NCBI GenBank assembly: GCA_965240325.2
Contig: OZ251234.1
Span: forward strand, 372,001 to 436,000
Direction: 5' to 3'
From: Rebecca billardiae RCC1528
Lineage: Eukaryota; Haptophyta
Length of the DNA: 64,000 nt
Position numbers and translations under genes: made by a program. A model generated the notes under the pieces. It was given only the letters and a program-made list of their open reading frames with translations. It was not told the origin of the DNA and did no database searches. This document shows, one piece after another, positions 40,701 to 55,700 of this stretch; position 1 is the stretch's first letter, and each line of letters starts with the position of its first letter.

Positions 40701-43700
40701 ATGATCAACGCGGGGACGGTCGAGTACCTGGCTGACACTGCGGGCTTCGTGGCCGACGACCGCGACGGCCTGCAGTCGTCGGGCCGTCTCGCCGTCGAGG
40801 CGGTCCTCGCGGTGGGTGCGCACGCGTACACGGACATCGTCGAGGTGGTGAACACCGCACCGCTCACGGGCGATGCGATCAGCGCGCAGGTGAGCGTGCT
40901 CGAGCACTACAACCGCGCGTCCACGTCGTCGAGCGAGGAGACGTCGTCGTACGCGTGCAGCACGACCTCGGCGACGGTGCTCTCAGTGGACGGCTCGACG
41001 TGCGCCGTGACGCTCTCGGGCGCGCACAGCGCGGGCGCGGCGTCGGCCGTGATCGACGTGGTCTCGGGCTCGCTGAGCGCGCAGACGCCGATGCGCGTGT
41101 GGTACCCGCTGAGCGCGACGATGAGCGTGTCGGACGCCGCTCTCGAGCGCGTCGAGCTGCTGCAGAGCGCGGCGTCATGCGGCTCGCCCGGCTACCAGAG
41201 CGCCGAGGTGAGCGTCGTCGCCGACTTTGGCGGCGCGTCGCTCACGACGGTGAGCAACGTCGACGTGAGCGCGCTGGTGACGCTCGTCTCGGGCGACAGC
41301 GGCGTGGCGACCGTCGACGGCTCGATGGTGACGGGCGTGGGCGCCGGCTCGACGAGCGTGTCGCTCGGCGGTGGCGCGGCATCGCCAGCGAGCGTTGGCG
41401 TGAGCGTGAGTGACGTGGTGGTGACGGCCAACCTGACGGCGGTCGCCATCTCGCAGTTCTCGTGGACGTCCGCGCCGCCGTCGAGCGTGCCGGCCACGCC
41501 TGCCACGTACTCGTTCACCACGGGCGCACAGGTGGCGCAGGAGCTCGCGCTGGAGGGCGACGAGGCGGGCGTGTACGGCTGGGCAACGTTCTCGGACGGC
41601 ACGCGGGCGAAGGTGTCCCCGGCGCAGCTGCAGCTCACGTCGCTCACGTCCAGCATCGAGCTGACGTCGGGCAGCTCATCGACGCCGTGGAAGCTCGAGG
41701 TGGCGACGGGCGCGGTGTACGGCTGCGGCAAGCTGCTGTATGCGGAGTGGAGCGTGTGCGGCACCGTGGTCGCCGACACGCACGCGCTGGTCTTCCTCGA
41801 TATGCCGCAGCCTGCCAACGTGCGCGCGACCTCGTCAGAGGACTGGCTGACCTCGCCGGACGATCCGGTGGCCTCGCCGCCCGTGTCGATCGCGTCGTCT
41901 GCCAGCCTCACTGTGATCGTCGACTACGAGACGGGCACATCTGCGGACTTCACGGGCGATGAGCGCGTGTCGGTGACGGTGGACGCCGGCTCGGCGAGCT
42001 GCGCGCAGATGTCGGCGTCGAGCACGGTGTCCATCGTGAGCGGCGCGACGTGCTCGTCGATTACCCTCTCGGTGAGCGCGTTTGGGCTGTCGACGACACT
42101 GGAGATCCCGGTGGTGTACCTCGACTACATGTACGTGTTCGCGTCGCCGTACCCGTCGTTCAGCGGCTCGACGAGCATGGAGAAGACGACGCTGCGCCGC
42201 ATCGACTGCACGGACGCGTACCAGCACGCGAGCACCGTGGCGATCGCGGTGATCACCGGCGGGTACCCCGACCAGGCGGTGACGTCGCACGCGCTGTTCA
42301 CCTCGTCAAACAGCTCGGTGATCGAGATCGACGCCAACCTGTACACGCGGCTGCGCGGCACGAACGCGGGCGCGACGAACGTGACGGCCGCGTGGGCGGG
42401 CGCGACGAGCCTGGCGTACCCGATGGTCGTGTCGAACGAGCCGGTCCTGGTAACCCAGCTCACGCTGACGTTCCGCGGCCTGACGAGCAACACGCTGTAC
42501 GGGTCTGTGGGCACTCGGCGCGAGGTGAAGGTGCGCGTCGAGTTTGACGACGGCACCGAGTTCCCCAACTTCATCACGCAGGTGGAGTCGGACTGGATCC
42601 CGACGTCGGACCTGCTGCTCTTCTCGAGCGACGCGACGAGTGCAGTCACCGTCGACACCGAGGGCGAGATGACGCTCCGGGGCAACCACTACGCGCTCGT
42701 GACGATGACGGTCACGTCGGCGTGCAACGCTGCGATGCTGGACACGAGCCAGCTCGCCGCCAACCTCGCGGCGGAGGATGGCGACGTTGACCTGGGCAAC
42801 ATCTACGGCGTGCAGTTCGACCAGTTTGGCGACACGGTCGAGATCCTGGTGCGCATCCACTCGGGCGGCGACCTGAAGAACTTCCAGATCGACATCAAGT
42901 TCGACCCGTCGGTGTTTGCCGCGAGCGCGTGCGACCAGGGCGCCGACTGGGGCGGCCTGTGGTCGTGCACGCGCAACGACCCGGTCGACGTGGTGACGGT
43001 GGTGGGCAACGACGCGGAGTCGACGGCTTCGGGCACGGACGTGGAGGTTGCCGTGGTGTTCCTCACGGTGCAGGGCTCGACGCTGTCCGAGATCAGCGGC
43101 GAGGTCGTCGAGCTGATCCAGTACGTGGACGGCGTCGAGGTGCGCACCGGTCCAGAGGCCCTGTTCGCGGGCAACGGCTTTGTGTCGACGAGCGCGGGCG
43201 GCACGCGCCGGCTCGCCGAGGTGCAGCAGCGCTCGCAGCGTCGGCAGCAGGCGCGCCTGGCGGCGATGCCGCCGCGCCGGCGTCTGCAGTCGTCCTTCTC
43301 CGAGTCGGACATCATCGACCTGGTGTACGAGGAGTGGAACATGGACGGCGACTGCGCGTCCAAGTGCGCCGTGCTGGGCGACCTGGACGGCGACTGCGTC
43401 TTCTCGTCGTACGACGTGTTCGCGGGCTCGATCGTGCTGAGCGGCATCTCGCTCGGCGCGGTGACGTTCGGCGACCTGTGCCCGACGATCCAGAGCCGGC
43501 TCAACCCGAACCTGGACAGCGACTTTGGGCTGACCGACATCCGGTACCTGCTGCTCACGGTCGGGCGCAAGCTGCACTTTGTGACGGACGTGTCATTCGA
43601 CGCGAGCCGGATGTTCGCGGGGACGCAGAACGACCTTGCGGTTGCCGTGACGCTGCGCAACTACGCGGGCGACGCCGTCTCGACGCAGACGGGCATGCGC

Positions 43701-46700
43701 GCGGAGATCGCGTACCTGGCGTCTGAGGGCACGCCCGAGTACGCCACCGGCTCGTCGGACGGCACGTCGCCGGCTGGGTACTGGCTGTCCAACCTGGCGC
43801 TGACGGACGCGTCTGAGGGCGTGTACTCGGTGCACGTGCACCCGACGACGTTCTGGCTGCCGTCGCGCACGTTCGGCATCGCCTTCATGCTCGAGACGGT
43901 CGACGCGTCGGGCGGCTCTGAGAGCGAGCGCAACTTCGCCTTCTTCGGCAGCAGCGCGTCGCCGTACTCGGAGCAGGGCTCGTCGTTCTCGCCGTACGGC
44001 AGCGTCAGCGTTGGTGGTGCACTGCCGCCGTCGCCGCCCCCTTCGTCGCCGCCGCCGTTCACGCCACCGCCGCTTCCTCCGTCGCCGACCCCGCCGAGCC
44101 CGCCGAGTCCGCCTCCGCAGCTCCCTCCATCGTCGCCGCCACTCCCGCCGAGTGTGCCGCCGCCATCGCCGGGCTCGCCCCCGCCAGCCCCACCAACCCC
44201 GCCAAGCTCCCCGACGCCGCCGCCTCCTTCGCCGCCGCCGCCGTCTCCGCCTCCTGTGACAATCCCGGCGCCGCCGCCGCCGCCGCCGAAGCCTCCTTCA
44301 GCGTGCTCGATCAGCGCAGAGGAGCTCGTGGCGGGCGCCTCCGCCGTGTTCGAGGCGAGCGCGTCGGGCCCGGGCTTCCCGCTCGACGGCACTTTCAGAT
44401 CGACCAACCCGACCTTCTCGGAGGACTTTGGCTTCTTCTACGCGTACCCGCCGCAGACGAACGGTCGCGTGACCGCGTCGATCCAGGGCTTCTCGTACCT
44501 CGAGCGCTCGCGCTCGTTCAAGATGAGCCGCAGCCAGGTGGCCAGCTTGACTGCCATCGTGCGCACGGCGACCCTGTACGCAGACCGCAACGCCGTGCGC
44601 GTCGCGTACCAGGTGCGCGACGACGCGGGCCGCACGGACGTGGACACGAGCGGGCTGACGGTGCAGCTCGCGCTCGCGCACTCGAGTGGCTCGCCGACGA
44701 GCTTGAGGACATGCTCGTCGCCCTCTGACGGCGGCATCGGCACGTGCTCGGTGTCGCTGGGCAGCGAGTGGTTCTCGACGAGCGCGGGCTCGGCCACGGT
44801 GACCGTCACTGCCAAGTACGGCAGCACGGTCGTCGGTACGGCCTCGGACGCACTCACGCTCGCGAGCACACCCAGCTACGGCCCGCTACCCGGCGACGCG
44901 GGCATGTTCGCCGAGATGAGCGCCTCACCGAGGTACCGCTTCGACACGTTCGACGTCGAGGTGTACGCGTACACGTCCATCTTTGCGCTCAAGTCGTGGT
45001 CGGTGATGCTGCAGTACGACACGGCGGTGCTCGAGTTCCGCTCCGCGAGCGGCAGCGACCTGTACGCGTCGCCCACTGTCAGCCACGATGAGCCGACGGG
45101 CGTGCTCGTCATCTCCGCCCTCGACGTCGCGGGAGACACGACGGACACCGACGTGGCTGGTGGCCGCGTGCACGTGCTCAGCCTCACGATGCGCGTGCTC
45201 ACGTCCGCGACGACGTCGGTGATGCACAACGACGTGATCGCCTTCACCGTGGAGTCGATGATCAACTCCGGCAACGTCGAGTTCGTCGCAGAGGCGGTGG
45301 GCAGCGTGTACGATGATCGTGACGACGCGCAGACGTCGGGCCGACTGTTCGTCGAGGCGGTCGCCGCGGTGGGCGCGCACGCGTACACGGACATCGCCGA
45401 GGTGGTGAACACCGCGCCGCTCACGGGCGATGCGATCAGCGCGCAGGTGAGCGTGCTCGAGCACTACAACCGCGCGGCCACCTCATCTAGCGACGAAACG
45501 TCGTCGTACACGTGCAGTGCCAACGCCACGTCGGTGCTCTCAGTGGACGGCTCGACGTGCGCCGTGACGCTCTCGGGCGCGCACAGCGCGGGCGCGGCGT
45601 CGGCCGTGATCGACGTGGTCTCGGGCTCGCTGAGCGCGCAGACGCCGATGCGCGTGTGGTACCCGCTGAGCGCGACGATGAGCGTGTCGGACGCCGAGCT
45701 GCAGCGCGTCGACCTGCTGCAGAACGCAGCCTCGTGCGGCTCGCCGGGCTACCAGAGCGCCGAGGTGAGCGTCGTCGCCGACTTTGGCGGCGCGTCGCTG
45801 GCGACGGTGAGCGGCGTCGACGTGAGCGCGCTGGCGACGCTCGTCTCGGGCGACAGCGGCGTGGCGACCGTCGACGGCTCGATGGTGACGGGCGTGGGCG
45901 CCGGCTCGACGAGCGTGACGCTCGGTGGTGGCGCGACGTTGCCGGCGAGCGCGAGCGTGAGCGTGAGCGACGTGGTGGTGACGGCCAACCTGACGGCGGT
46001 CGCCATCTCGCAGTTCTCGTGGACGTCCGCGCCGCCGTCGAGCGTGCCGGCCACGCCTGCCACGTACTCGTTCACCACGGGCGCACAGGTGGCGCAGGTG
46101 CTCGAGCTGGAGGGCGACGAGGCGGGCGTGTACGGCTGGGCGAGCTTCTCGGACGGCACGCGGGCGAAGGTGTCTCCGGCGCAGCTGCAGCTGACGTCGC
46201 TCACCTCCAGCATCGACCTGACGTCGGGCGATGCTTCCACGCCGTGGAAGCTCGAGGTGGCGACAGGCGCCATCTTTGGCTGCGGCAACCTGGTGCACGC
46301 GGAGTGGAGCGTGTGCGGCACCGTGGTGGCGGACACGCACGCCCCGATCTTCCTCGACATGCCGCAGGCGTCTGGCGTGCGCGCGACCTCGTCGGAGGAC
46401 TGGCTGACCTCGCCGGACGACCCGGTGGCCTCGGCGCCGGTCTCGATTGCCACATCGGCCAGCATCACCGTCACGGTCGACTACGAGACGGGCACGTCAG
46501 CGGACTTCACGGGCGACGAGCGCGTGTCGGTGACGGTGGACGCCGGCTCGGCGAGCTGCGCGCAGATGACGGCATCGAACACCGTGTCCATCCTGAGCGG
46601 CGCGACGTGCTCGTCGATCGTCGTGTCGGTGACCGTCGACCTATTTGGGCTGTCGACGACGCTGGAGATCCCGGTGGTGTACCTCGACTACATGTACGTG

Positions 46701-49700
46701 TTCGCGTCGCCGTACCCGTCGTTCAGCGGCTCGACGAGCATGGAGAAGACGACGCTGCGCCGCATCGACTGCACGGAGTACTACCAGCACGCGAGCGCCG
46801 TGTCGATCGCCGTGCTCACCGGCGAGTACGGCGAGGAGGCCGTGACGTCTGCCGCCGCGTTCCAATCGTCGAACAGCTCGGTGGTCGAGGTTGACGCGCA
46901 GGATGACACGCGCCTCCGCGGCACCAACGCGGGCGTGACGAACGTCACCGCGACGTGGGCGGGCGCGGAGAGCCGCGTGTACCCGATGCGCGTGTCCAAC
47001 GAGCCGGTGCTCGTCACCAGCCTGCGGCTCACCTTCACCTCGCTCGTGAGCAACACGCTGTACGGCGTGCGCGGCACGACGCGCGACGTGAAGGTGCGCG
47101 TCGAGTTCGACGACGGCACCGAGTTCACCAACTTCCTCACGCGCGTGGACTGGATCCCGACGTCCGACCTGCTGCTCTTCTCGAGCGAGGTGTCGAGCGC
47201 CGTCGCCGTCTCGTCCGAGGGCGTGATGACGCTGCGCGACAACCACCACGCGTTTGTGACGCTCCAGGTCACGTCGGCGTGCAACGCTGCGATGTTGGAC
47301 ACCAACTCGCTCGCGGCCAACCTCGCCGCGGCGGACGGCGACATCGACCTGGGCAACATCTACGGCGTGCAGTTCGACCAGTTCGGCGACACGGTGGAGG
47401 TGCCGGTGCGCATCCACTCGGGCGGCGACCTGAAGAACTTCCAGATCGACATCAAGTTCGACCCCTCGGTGTTTGTCGCGAGCGCGTGCGACCAGGGCGC
47501 CGACTGGGGCGGCCTCTGGTCGTGCACGCGCAACGACCCGGTCGACGTGGTGACGGTGGTCGGCAACGACGCGGACTCGACCGTCTCCGGCACGGACGTG
47601 GAGGTGGCCGTGATCTACCTCAGCGTGCAGTCGAGCGCGCTCGCCGAGCTGAACGCCACCGTCGTCGAGCTGATCCAGTACGTGAGCGGCGCGGAGGTGC
47701 GCACCGGCCCGCTGCAGGCGGAGGCTGGACACGGCTTCGTCTCCGTCACCGAAGGCGGCGCCCGTCGGCTCGCGGAGGTCCAGCGGCGCACGCAACGGCG
47801 GCAGGTGGCGCGCCGCGCCGCGCAGCCCCCCGCTCGGCGCCGTCTGCAGTCCTCCTTCTCGTCGTCCGACATCCAGCAGCTCGTGTACGAGGAGTGGAGC
47901 CTCGACAGCGGCTGCGACGCCAAGTGCGACGTGCTCGGCGACCTGGACGGCGACTGCGTCTTCTCGTCGTACGACGTGTTCGCCGGCTCGATCGTGCTGA
48001 GCGGCATCGGGCTCGGCGCGGTGACGTTCGACGGCCTGTGCCCCAACATCCAGAGCCGGCTCAACCCGAACCTGGACAGCGACTTTGGGCTGACCGACAT
48101 CCGGTACCTGCTGCTCACGGTCGGGCGCAAGCTGCACTTTGTGACGGACGTCACCATCGACGCTGGCACGGTCATCGCCGGTCAGACGGACCCGCTCGCG
48201 ATCTCGATCACCGTGCAGAACTACGCGGGCGAGGCCGTCACGTCGCAGCTGGGCATGCGCGCGGAGATCGCGTATCTCGCCTCCGAGGGCACGCCCGTGT
48301 ACGACCTCGGCTCGTCGGACGGCACGTCGCAGGACGGGCACTGGCTCGCCAACCTCGCGCACATCGGTGCGGGCGTGTACTCGGTCGAGGTGCACGCGGA
48401 TCCGTACTGGCTGTCCGGGCGGGTCTTCGGCTTCGCGTTCATGCTCGAGACGCTCGACAGCTCGGGCGCGTCCGAGTCGGACCGCAACATCGCCTTCTTC
48501 GGCAGCAGCGCGTCGCCGTACGCGGAGCAGGGCTCGTCGTACGCCGAGTACGCGTCCATCACCGTGCAGGGGCCGACCGGCGTCGAGCTGCCGCCAAGCC
48601 CGCCGCCGCCGTCGCCGCCAGTGCCGCCGGCGCCGCCACCGGCGCCGCGCCAGCCGCCGCCGCCGGTGCCACCGGCGCCGCCGAGCTCGCCGCCGGCGCC
48701 ACCCTCGGAGCCGCCGCCGTCGCCTGCGCCGCCGCCGCCGGAGCCGCCTGCGCCGCCGTCGCCGCCGTCGCCGCCACCTGCAAACCCATCGCCGCCGCCG
48801 TCGCCGCCGTTGCCGCCCTTCAACTGCCTCCCCGCGTCGGAGCTGGTGCAGGGTGCCTCGGCGCTCTTCGAGACGAGCGCGTCGGGCCCGGGCTTTGCGC
48901 TCGACGGCACGTACTCGTCGACCAACCCGACCTCCTCGGAGGACTTTGGCTTCTTCTACGCGTACCCGCCGCAGACGAGCGGCCGCGTGACCGCGTCGAT
49001 CCAGGGCTACTCGTACCTCGAGCGCTCGCGCACGTTCAAGATGAGCCGCAGCGAGGTGGCGAGCGTGAGCGTCGTCGTGCGCACGGGCACGGTGTACGAG
49101 GACCGCAACGCGGTGCGCGTCGCGTACCAGGTGCGCGACGACGCGGGCCGCACGGACGTGGACACGAGCGGGCTGACGGTGCAGCTCGAGCTCGCGCACA
49201 CCACGCGCGGGCAGACGGACACGGCGACGTGCTCGTCGCCGTCGACGGGCGGCATCGGCCTGTGCACGATGACGCTGGGCAGCGAGTGGTTCTCGACGAC
49301 GGAGCTCGCGACCGCGGTCACGGTGACGGCCAAGTACGGCAGCACCGTCGCCGCGACCGCGGCGGGGAGCGAGATCACCCTCGCGCGCATCCCGCTGCAC
49401 GGCACGCTGAGCTCGGAGGGCATGCGGCTCGCCATGGTCGAGTCCCCGCGCTTCCGCGGCGACTCGATCACCGTGCCGATCACCGCGCACACGGGCGGCT
49501 TCGCGCTCAAGTCGTGGTCGGTGATCGTGCAGTACGACCCGGCCGTGCTCAGCTACTCGAGCGCGAGCGCGAGCAGCCTCTACTCGTCGCCCACGATCAC
49601 GCACAGCGCGTCGGACGGCCGGCTGGTCGTGACGGCGCTCGACGTCTCGGGCAGCACGGAGGATGCGGACGTGACCTCGACGGAGGGCGCGCTCGTCGAC

Positions 49701-52700
49701 GTGCTGAGCGTCACCTTCAGCGTGCTCAACGCGGTGGCGACCGACGAGCTGTACAACGACGTCATCTCGCTCTTCGTCACGTCCATGGTGAACCAGGGCA
49801 CGACCGAGTTCGTGTCCGAGACCGCCGGCTCCGTGACGGATCTGCGCGACGGCGTGCAGACGGCGGGCCGGCTCGAGATCGAGGCGGTCGCGGCGGTGGG
49901 CGCGCACGCGTACACGGACGTGGCCGAGGTGGTGAACACCGCGCCGCTCACAGGCGACGCGCTTAGCGCGCAGGTCACCGTCGTCGAGCACTACAACCGC
50001 GCGGCCACCTCGTCGAGCGTCGAGACCTCTTCGTACGCGTGCAGCTCGACCGCCGCGACGGTGCTCTCGGTGGACGGCCCGAGCTGCGCGGTGACGATCT
50101 CGGCCGCGCACAGCGCGGGCGCGGCGTCGGCCGTGATCGACGTGGTCTCCGGCTCGCTGAGCGCGCAGACGCCGATGCGCGTGTGGTACCCGCTGAGCGC
50201 GACGATGAGCGTGTCGGACGCCGCTCTGGAGCGCGTCGAGCTGCTGCAGAGCGCGTCGTCGTGCGGCTCGCCCGGCTACCAGAGCGCCGAGGTGAGCGTC
50301 GTCGCCGACTTTGGCGGCGCGTCGCTCACGACGGTGAGCAACGTCGACGTGAGTTCGCTGGTGACGCTCGTCTCGGGCGACAGCGGCGTGGCGACCGTCG
50401 GCGGCTCGATGGTGACGGGCGTGGGTGCCGGCTCGACGAGCGTGACGCTCGGCGGCGGCGCGACGTCGCCGGCGAGCGCGAGCGTGAGCGTGAGCGACGT
50501 GGTACTGACGGCCAACCTGACGGCGGTCGCCATCTCGACGCTCTCGTGGTCGACGACGCCGCCGTCCACAATCTCGGCCGCGCACGGCACCACGTTCACC
50601 GCGGGCGCGGAGCTGGCGCAGTCGCTGACGCAGGAGGGCGACGAGGCGGGCGTGTACGCGTGGGCGAGCTTCTCGGACGGCACGACCGCGCGGGTGCCCG
50701 CGACGCAGCTGCAGGTGTCCACGACCTCGACCGGCATCGAGCTCACGTCGGGCGACTCGTCCACGCCGTGGACGATGGCGGTCGCCACCGGCGCCATCGT
50801 CGAGTGCGGCGAGCTGCTGGCCGTCGAGTGGACGGTGTGCTCGACGACCGTGGCGAGCGACACGGCGTACGTGCACCTCGACATGCCCGCGCCAGAGTCG
50901 GTGACGGCCACATCGGCGCGGTCACGGCTGACGACGCCGGACGACCCCGCCGCCGTGTCGCCCGTCTCCGTGAAGACGAGCTCGCAGATCGCGGTGAGCG
51001 TCCGCTTCGAGAACGGCGTCGACGTCTCCTTCTCGAGCGACAGCCGCGTGCGCATCACCGTGGACAGCGCGTCGGAGTCGTGCGCGTGGATCCGCAGCCA
51101 GTTCACGGTCGTCATGTACGAGGGCTCGGCGTGCACGCAGGTCGACCTGACGGTCAGCGTGCTCGGCGTGAGCACGAGCCTGAGCATCCCGGTCGTCTAC
51201 CTCGACCGCTTCTTCGTCTTCGCGTCGCCCTACCCGTCGTTCAGCGGCTCGACCGAGGTGGAGAAGTCGACGCTGCGCAAGATCGACTGCACGGACGCGT
51301 ACCAGCACGCGAGCGCCGTCGCGATCGCGCGCCTCACCGACGCGACGGAGACGTTTGTCACGTCTGCGGCCTCGTTCTCGTCGAGCAACAGCTCGGTGGT
51401 TCGCGTGGACGGCACGCGGCTGATGGGCGAGAACGTTGGCGCGACCGACGTGACGGCCAGCTGGGCGAGCATCGTGAGCGACGTGTACGCGATGGCCGTG
51501 TCGAACGACCCTGTCGTCATCACCTCGCTCATCCTCAACTTTGCCGGCCTGACGCAGGGCACGCTGATTGGCGCGGCGGGCACGCAGCGCGACATGAAGG
51601 TGCGCGTCATGTTCGACGACGGCACCGAGTTCAGCAACTTCCTCACCAAGGTCGAGTCGTGGTGGATCCCGACGTCCGACCTGCTGCTCTTCTCGAGCGG
51701 CGCGACCTCGGCCATCACCACCTCCGCAGAGGGCGTGATGACGCTGGTCGACAACCACTACGAGGAGGTGACGATGACGGTCACGTCGGCGTGCGCCGCG
51801 GCGATGCTCGACACAAACACGCTCGCCGCCAACCTCGCGCCGGAGGACGGCGACGTCGACCTGGGCAACCAGTACGGCGCGCCGTTCGTGCAGGACGGCG
51901 ACACGGTCGCCGTCGAGGTGCGCGTCCGCGCCGACGGCGAGCTCAAGAACTACCAGGTCGACCTCGAGTTTGACGACTCGGTCCTGCGCGCGAGCGAGTG
52001 CGACCAGGGCGCCGACTGGGGCGGGCTCTTCTCGTGCACGCTCAACGACCCGTCCGACAAGGTCACGGTCGTGGGCAACGACGCCGACTCGACCGCGTCG
52101 GGCTCCGACCTGCACGTCGCGACCGTCTACTTCACGGTGCAGTCGTCCGCGCAGTCCGCCATCTCCGGCACGGTGCTCGAGCTCATCCAGTTTGTGAGCG
52201 GCGCGGAGGTGCGCACGGGGCCGTTCGCGCTCGTCGCCGGCGACGGCCCGATCCTGGTGCAGCAGACGACCCGGCTGCGCCGCCTCAGCGCCGTGCGCGA
52301 GGAGCGCGCGCAGCGCGACGCGGAGCGGCGCGCACTCGCGCCCGCACCCGCCGAGCGCCGCCGCCTCCAGTCCTCGTTCTCCACCGCCGAGATCGAGGAG
52401 CTCGTGTACACGGAGTGGAGCCTCGACAGCGGCTGCGCGTCCAAGTGCGACGTGGAGGGCGACATCGACGGCGACTGCGAGTTCTCGTCGTACGACGTGT
52501 TCGCCGCGTCGATCGTGTTCAGCGGCATCGCGCTCGACGTCGTCGAGTTCGGCGCGCTGTGCTCCAACATCCAGGGCCGCCTCGACGCCAACCTCGACGG
52601 CGAGCTCGGGCTGACCGACCTCAAGTACCTGCTGCTGGTCGTGAGCCGCAAGCTGCACTTCGTGACCGCCGTCACCACCACCTCGAGCAACGTGATCGCC

Positions 52701-55700
52701 GGCTCGACGGGCAACCTCGCCTTGGCCATCACGCTGCGCAACTACGCGGGCGAGGCGGTGACGACGCAGGCGGCCATGCGCGCGGAGATCAGCTACCTCG
52801 CGACGGAGGGCACTGCCGTCTACACGCTCGGCTCGTCGGACGGCACGTCGCCGGACGGGTACTGGCTCGCCAACCTCGCGCACGCTGGCAACGGCGTGTA
52901 CTCGCTGCTGGTGCACCCGCTGCCGTACTGGGTGAGCGGCCGGCTCTTCGGGATCGCGTTCATGCTCGAGACGACCGACAGCTCGGGCGGCACCGAGAGC
53001 GAGCGCAACTTCGCCTTCTTTGGCAGCAGCGCGCCGCCGTACTCGGAGACGGGCTCGTCGTTCAGCCCGTACAAGTACATTGCCGTCACCGGCCCGACCG
53101 TCCTGCTGCCGCCGCTGCCGCCGCCGTCTCCGCCGCCGCAGCCGCCACCCTCGCCGCCGCCGCGGCCGCCGCCGCCTTCCCCCCCGCCGAGCTCACCGCC
53201 GCCCTCGTCGCCGCCCGCGTCGCCGCCACCGCCGCCTCCGCCCTCGCCGCCGCCCGTGACGTGCCGCGGCGCCGCCGCGCTCGTCGAGGGTGCAACGGCC
53301 GTGTTCGAGGCGAGCGCGTCGGGCCCGGGCTTTGCGCTCGACGGCACGTACTCGTCGACCAACCCGACCTTCTCGGAGGACTTTGGCTTCTTCTACGCGT
53401 ACCCGCCGCAGACGAACGGCCGCGTGACCGCGTCAATCCAGGGCTACTCGTACCTCGAGCGCTCGCGCACCTTCAAGATGAGCCGCAGCGAGGTGGCGAG
53501 CGTGAGCGTCGTCGTGCGCACGGACACGGTGTACGAGGACCGCAACGCCGTGCGCGTCGCGTACCAGGTGCGCGACGACGCGGGCCGCACGGACGTGGAC
53601 ACCAGCGGGCTGACGGTGCAGCTCGCGCTCGCGCACTCGAGCGGCTCGCCCACGAGCACCACGTCGTGCTCGTCGCCGTCGACGGGCGGCATCGGCCTGT
53701 GCTCGGTGTCGCTGGGCAGCGAGTGGTTCTCGACGAGCGCGGGCTCGGCCACGGTGACCGTCACTGCCAAGTACGGCAGCACGGTCGCCGCGAGCGAGGC
53801 GGGCAGCGCCGTCACGCTGGCGGCCTCGCCGACGCACGGCACGCTGTCGGCGGCGGGCATGCTCGCGACGATGGTCTCCGCCCCGCAGTACCCCGGCGAC
53901 ACCGTCACCGTCGAGATCAGCGCGCACACCGGCGAGTTTGCGCTCGGCTCGTGGTTCCTGCTGGCGCAGTTCGACACGTCGGTGCTCGAGTTCGCGAGCT
54001 CGACGGGCAGCGACCTGTACGCGTCGCCGCAGGTGGTGGTGGACCTCGAGAACGGCCGGCTCACGGGGCAGGCGCTGTCGCTCAACGACGGCGTCGCTAG
54101 CGCCGAAGTGACCGGCTCGGCCGTCCCCCTGCTCACGCTCAGCTTCACGGTGCGAAGCGTCTCGGCCGGCACGTACGCCGACGCCATCTCGCTGTCCATC
54201 GACTCGATGGCCAACACCGGCGGGAACACGTACGTGCAGGACCAGGCGGGCTTCGTGGCCGACGATCGCGACGGCCTGCAGTCGTCTGGCCGCCTCGCCG
54301 TCGAGGCGGTCGCCGCGGTGGGCGCGCACGCGTACACGGACATCGTCGAGGTGGTGAACACCGCGCCGCTCACGGGCGATGCGATCAGCGCGCAGGTGAG
54401 CGTGCTCGAGCACTACAACCGCGCGTCCACGTCGTCGAGCGTGGAGACCTCGTCCTACCTGTGCAGCTCGGCGGACGACACCGTCGTCACCGCCGACTTT
54501 GGCACGTGCGCGCTCTCGCTCACGGCTTCGCACCTCGCCGGCGCTGCCTCGGTCGCCATCACCGCCTCCGGGCCGTCGGCGCTGAGCGCGCAGACGCCGA
54601 TGCGCGTGTGGTACCCGCTGAGCGCGACGATGAGCGTGTCGGACGGCGAGCTGCAGCGCGTCGACCTGCTGCAGAGCGCGTCGTCGTGCGGCTCGCCGGG
54701 CTACCAGAGCGCCGAGGTGAGCGTCGTCGCCGACTTTGGCGGCGCGTCGCTGGCGACGGTGAGCAGCGTCGACGTGAGCGCGCTGGTGACGCTCGTCTCG
54801 GGCGACAGCGGCGTGGCGACCGTCGACGGCTCGATGGTGACGGGCGTGGGCGCCGGCTCGACGAGCGTGACGCTCGGCGGCGGCGCAACGTCGCCGGCGA
54901 GCGCCAGCGTGAGCGTGAGCGACGTGGTGCTGACGGCCAACCTGACGGCGGTCGCCATCTCGACGCTCTCGTGGTCGACGACGCCGCCGACGAGTGTGCC
55001 TGCCACGCCTGCCACGTACTCGTTCACCGCGGGCGCTGAGCTGGCGCAGTCGCTGACGCAGGAGGGCGACGAGGCGGGCGTGTACGCGTGGGCGAGCTTC
55101 TCGGACGGCACGACGGCCAAGGTCTCCCCGGCGCAGCTGCAGGTCACCACGAGCTCGTCCGGCGTCGAGCTGACGTCGGGCGACTCGTCCACGCCGTGGA
55201 AGCTGGCGGTCGCGTCCGGCGCGCTGCCCGAGTGCCGCGAGATGCTCGAGGTCGAGTGGACGGTGTGCTCGGCGACGGTGGCGCGCGACACGGCGTACGT
55301 GCACCTCGACATGCCGGGCGCCGAGTCGCTCACCGCCACCTCCGTCGAGTCGCGCCTCACCTCGCCCGACGACCCCGCGCGCGTGGCGCCCGTGTCGGTC
55401 GCGACGTCGTCGGCCATCCGCGTCGAGGTGCGCTTTGAGAACGGCAACACGCAGACGATGACCGGCGACAGCCGCGTCGAGATCTCGGTGACGAGCCCGA
55501 CGTCGTGCGCGACGATGAGCGGCTCGTTCGAGGTGTCGATCACCAACGGCGCGAGCTGCGAGACCGTCGAGCTCGCCGTCTCGATCCCCACGTTTGGCGT
55601 GAGCGGCACGCTGAGCGTCCCCGTCGTGTACCTGGATCGCTTCTTCCTCACCGCCTCGCCGCACCCGACCTACTCGGGCTCGACGAGCGTGGTGAAGTCG

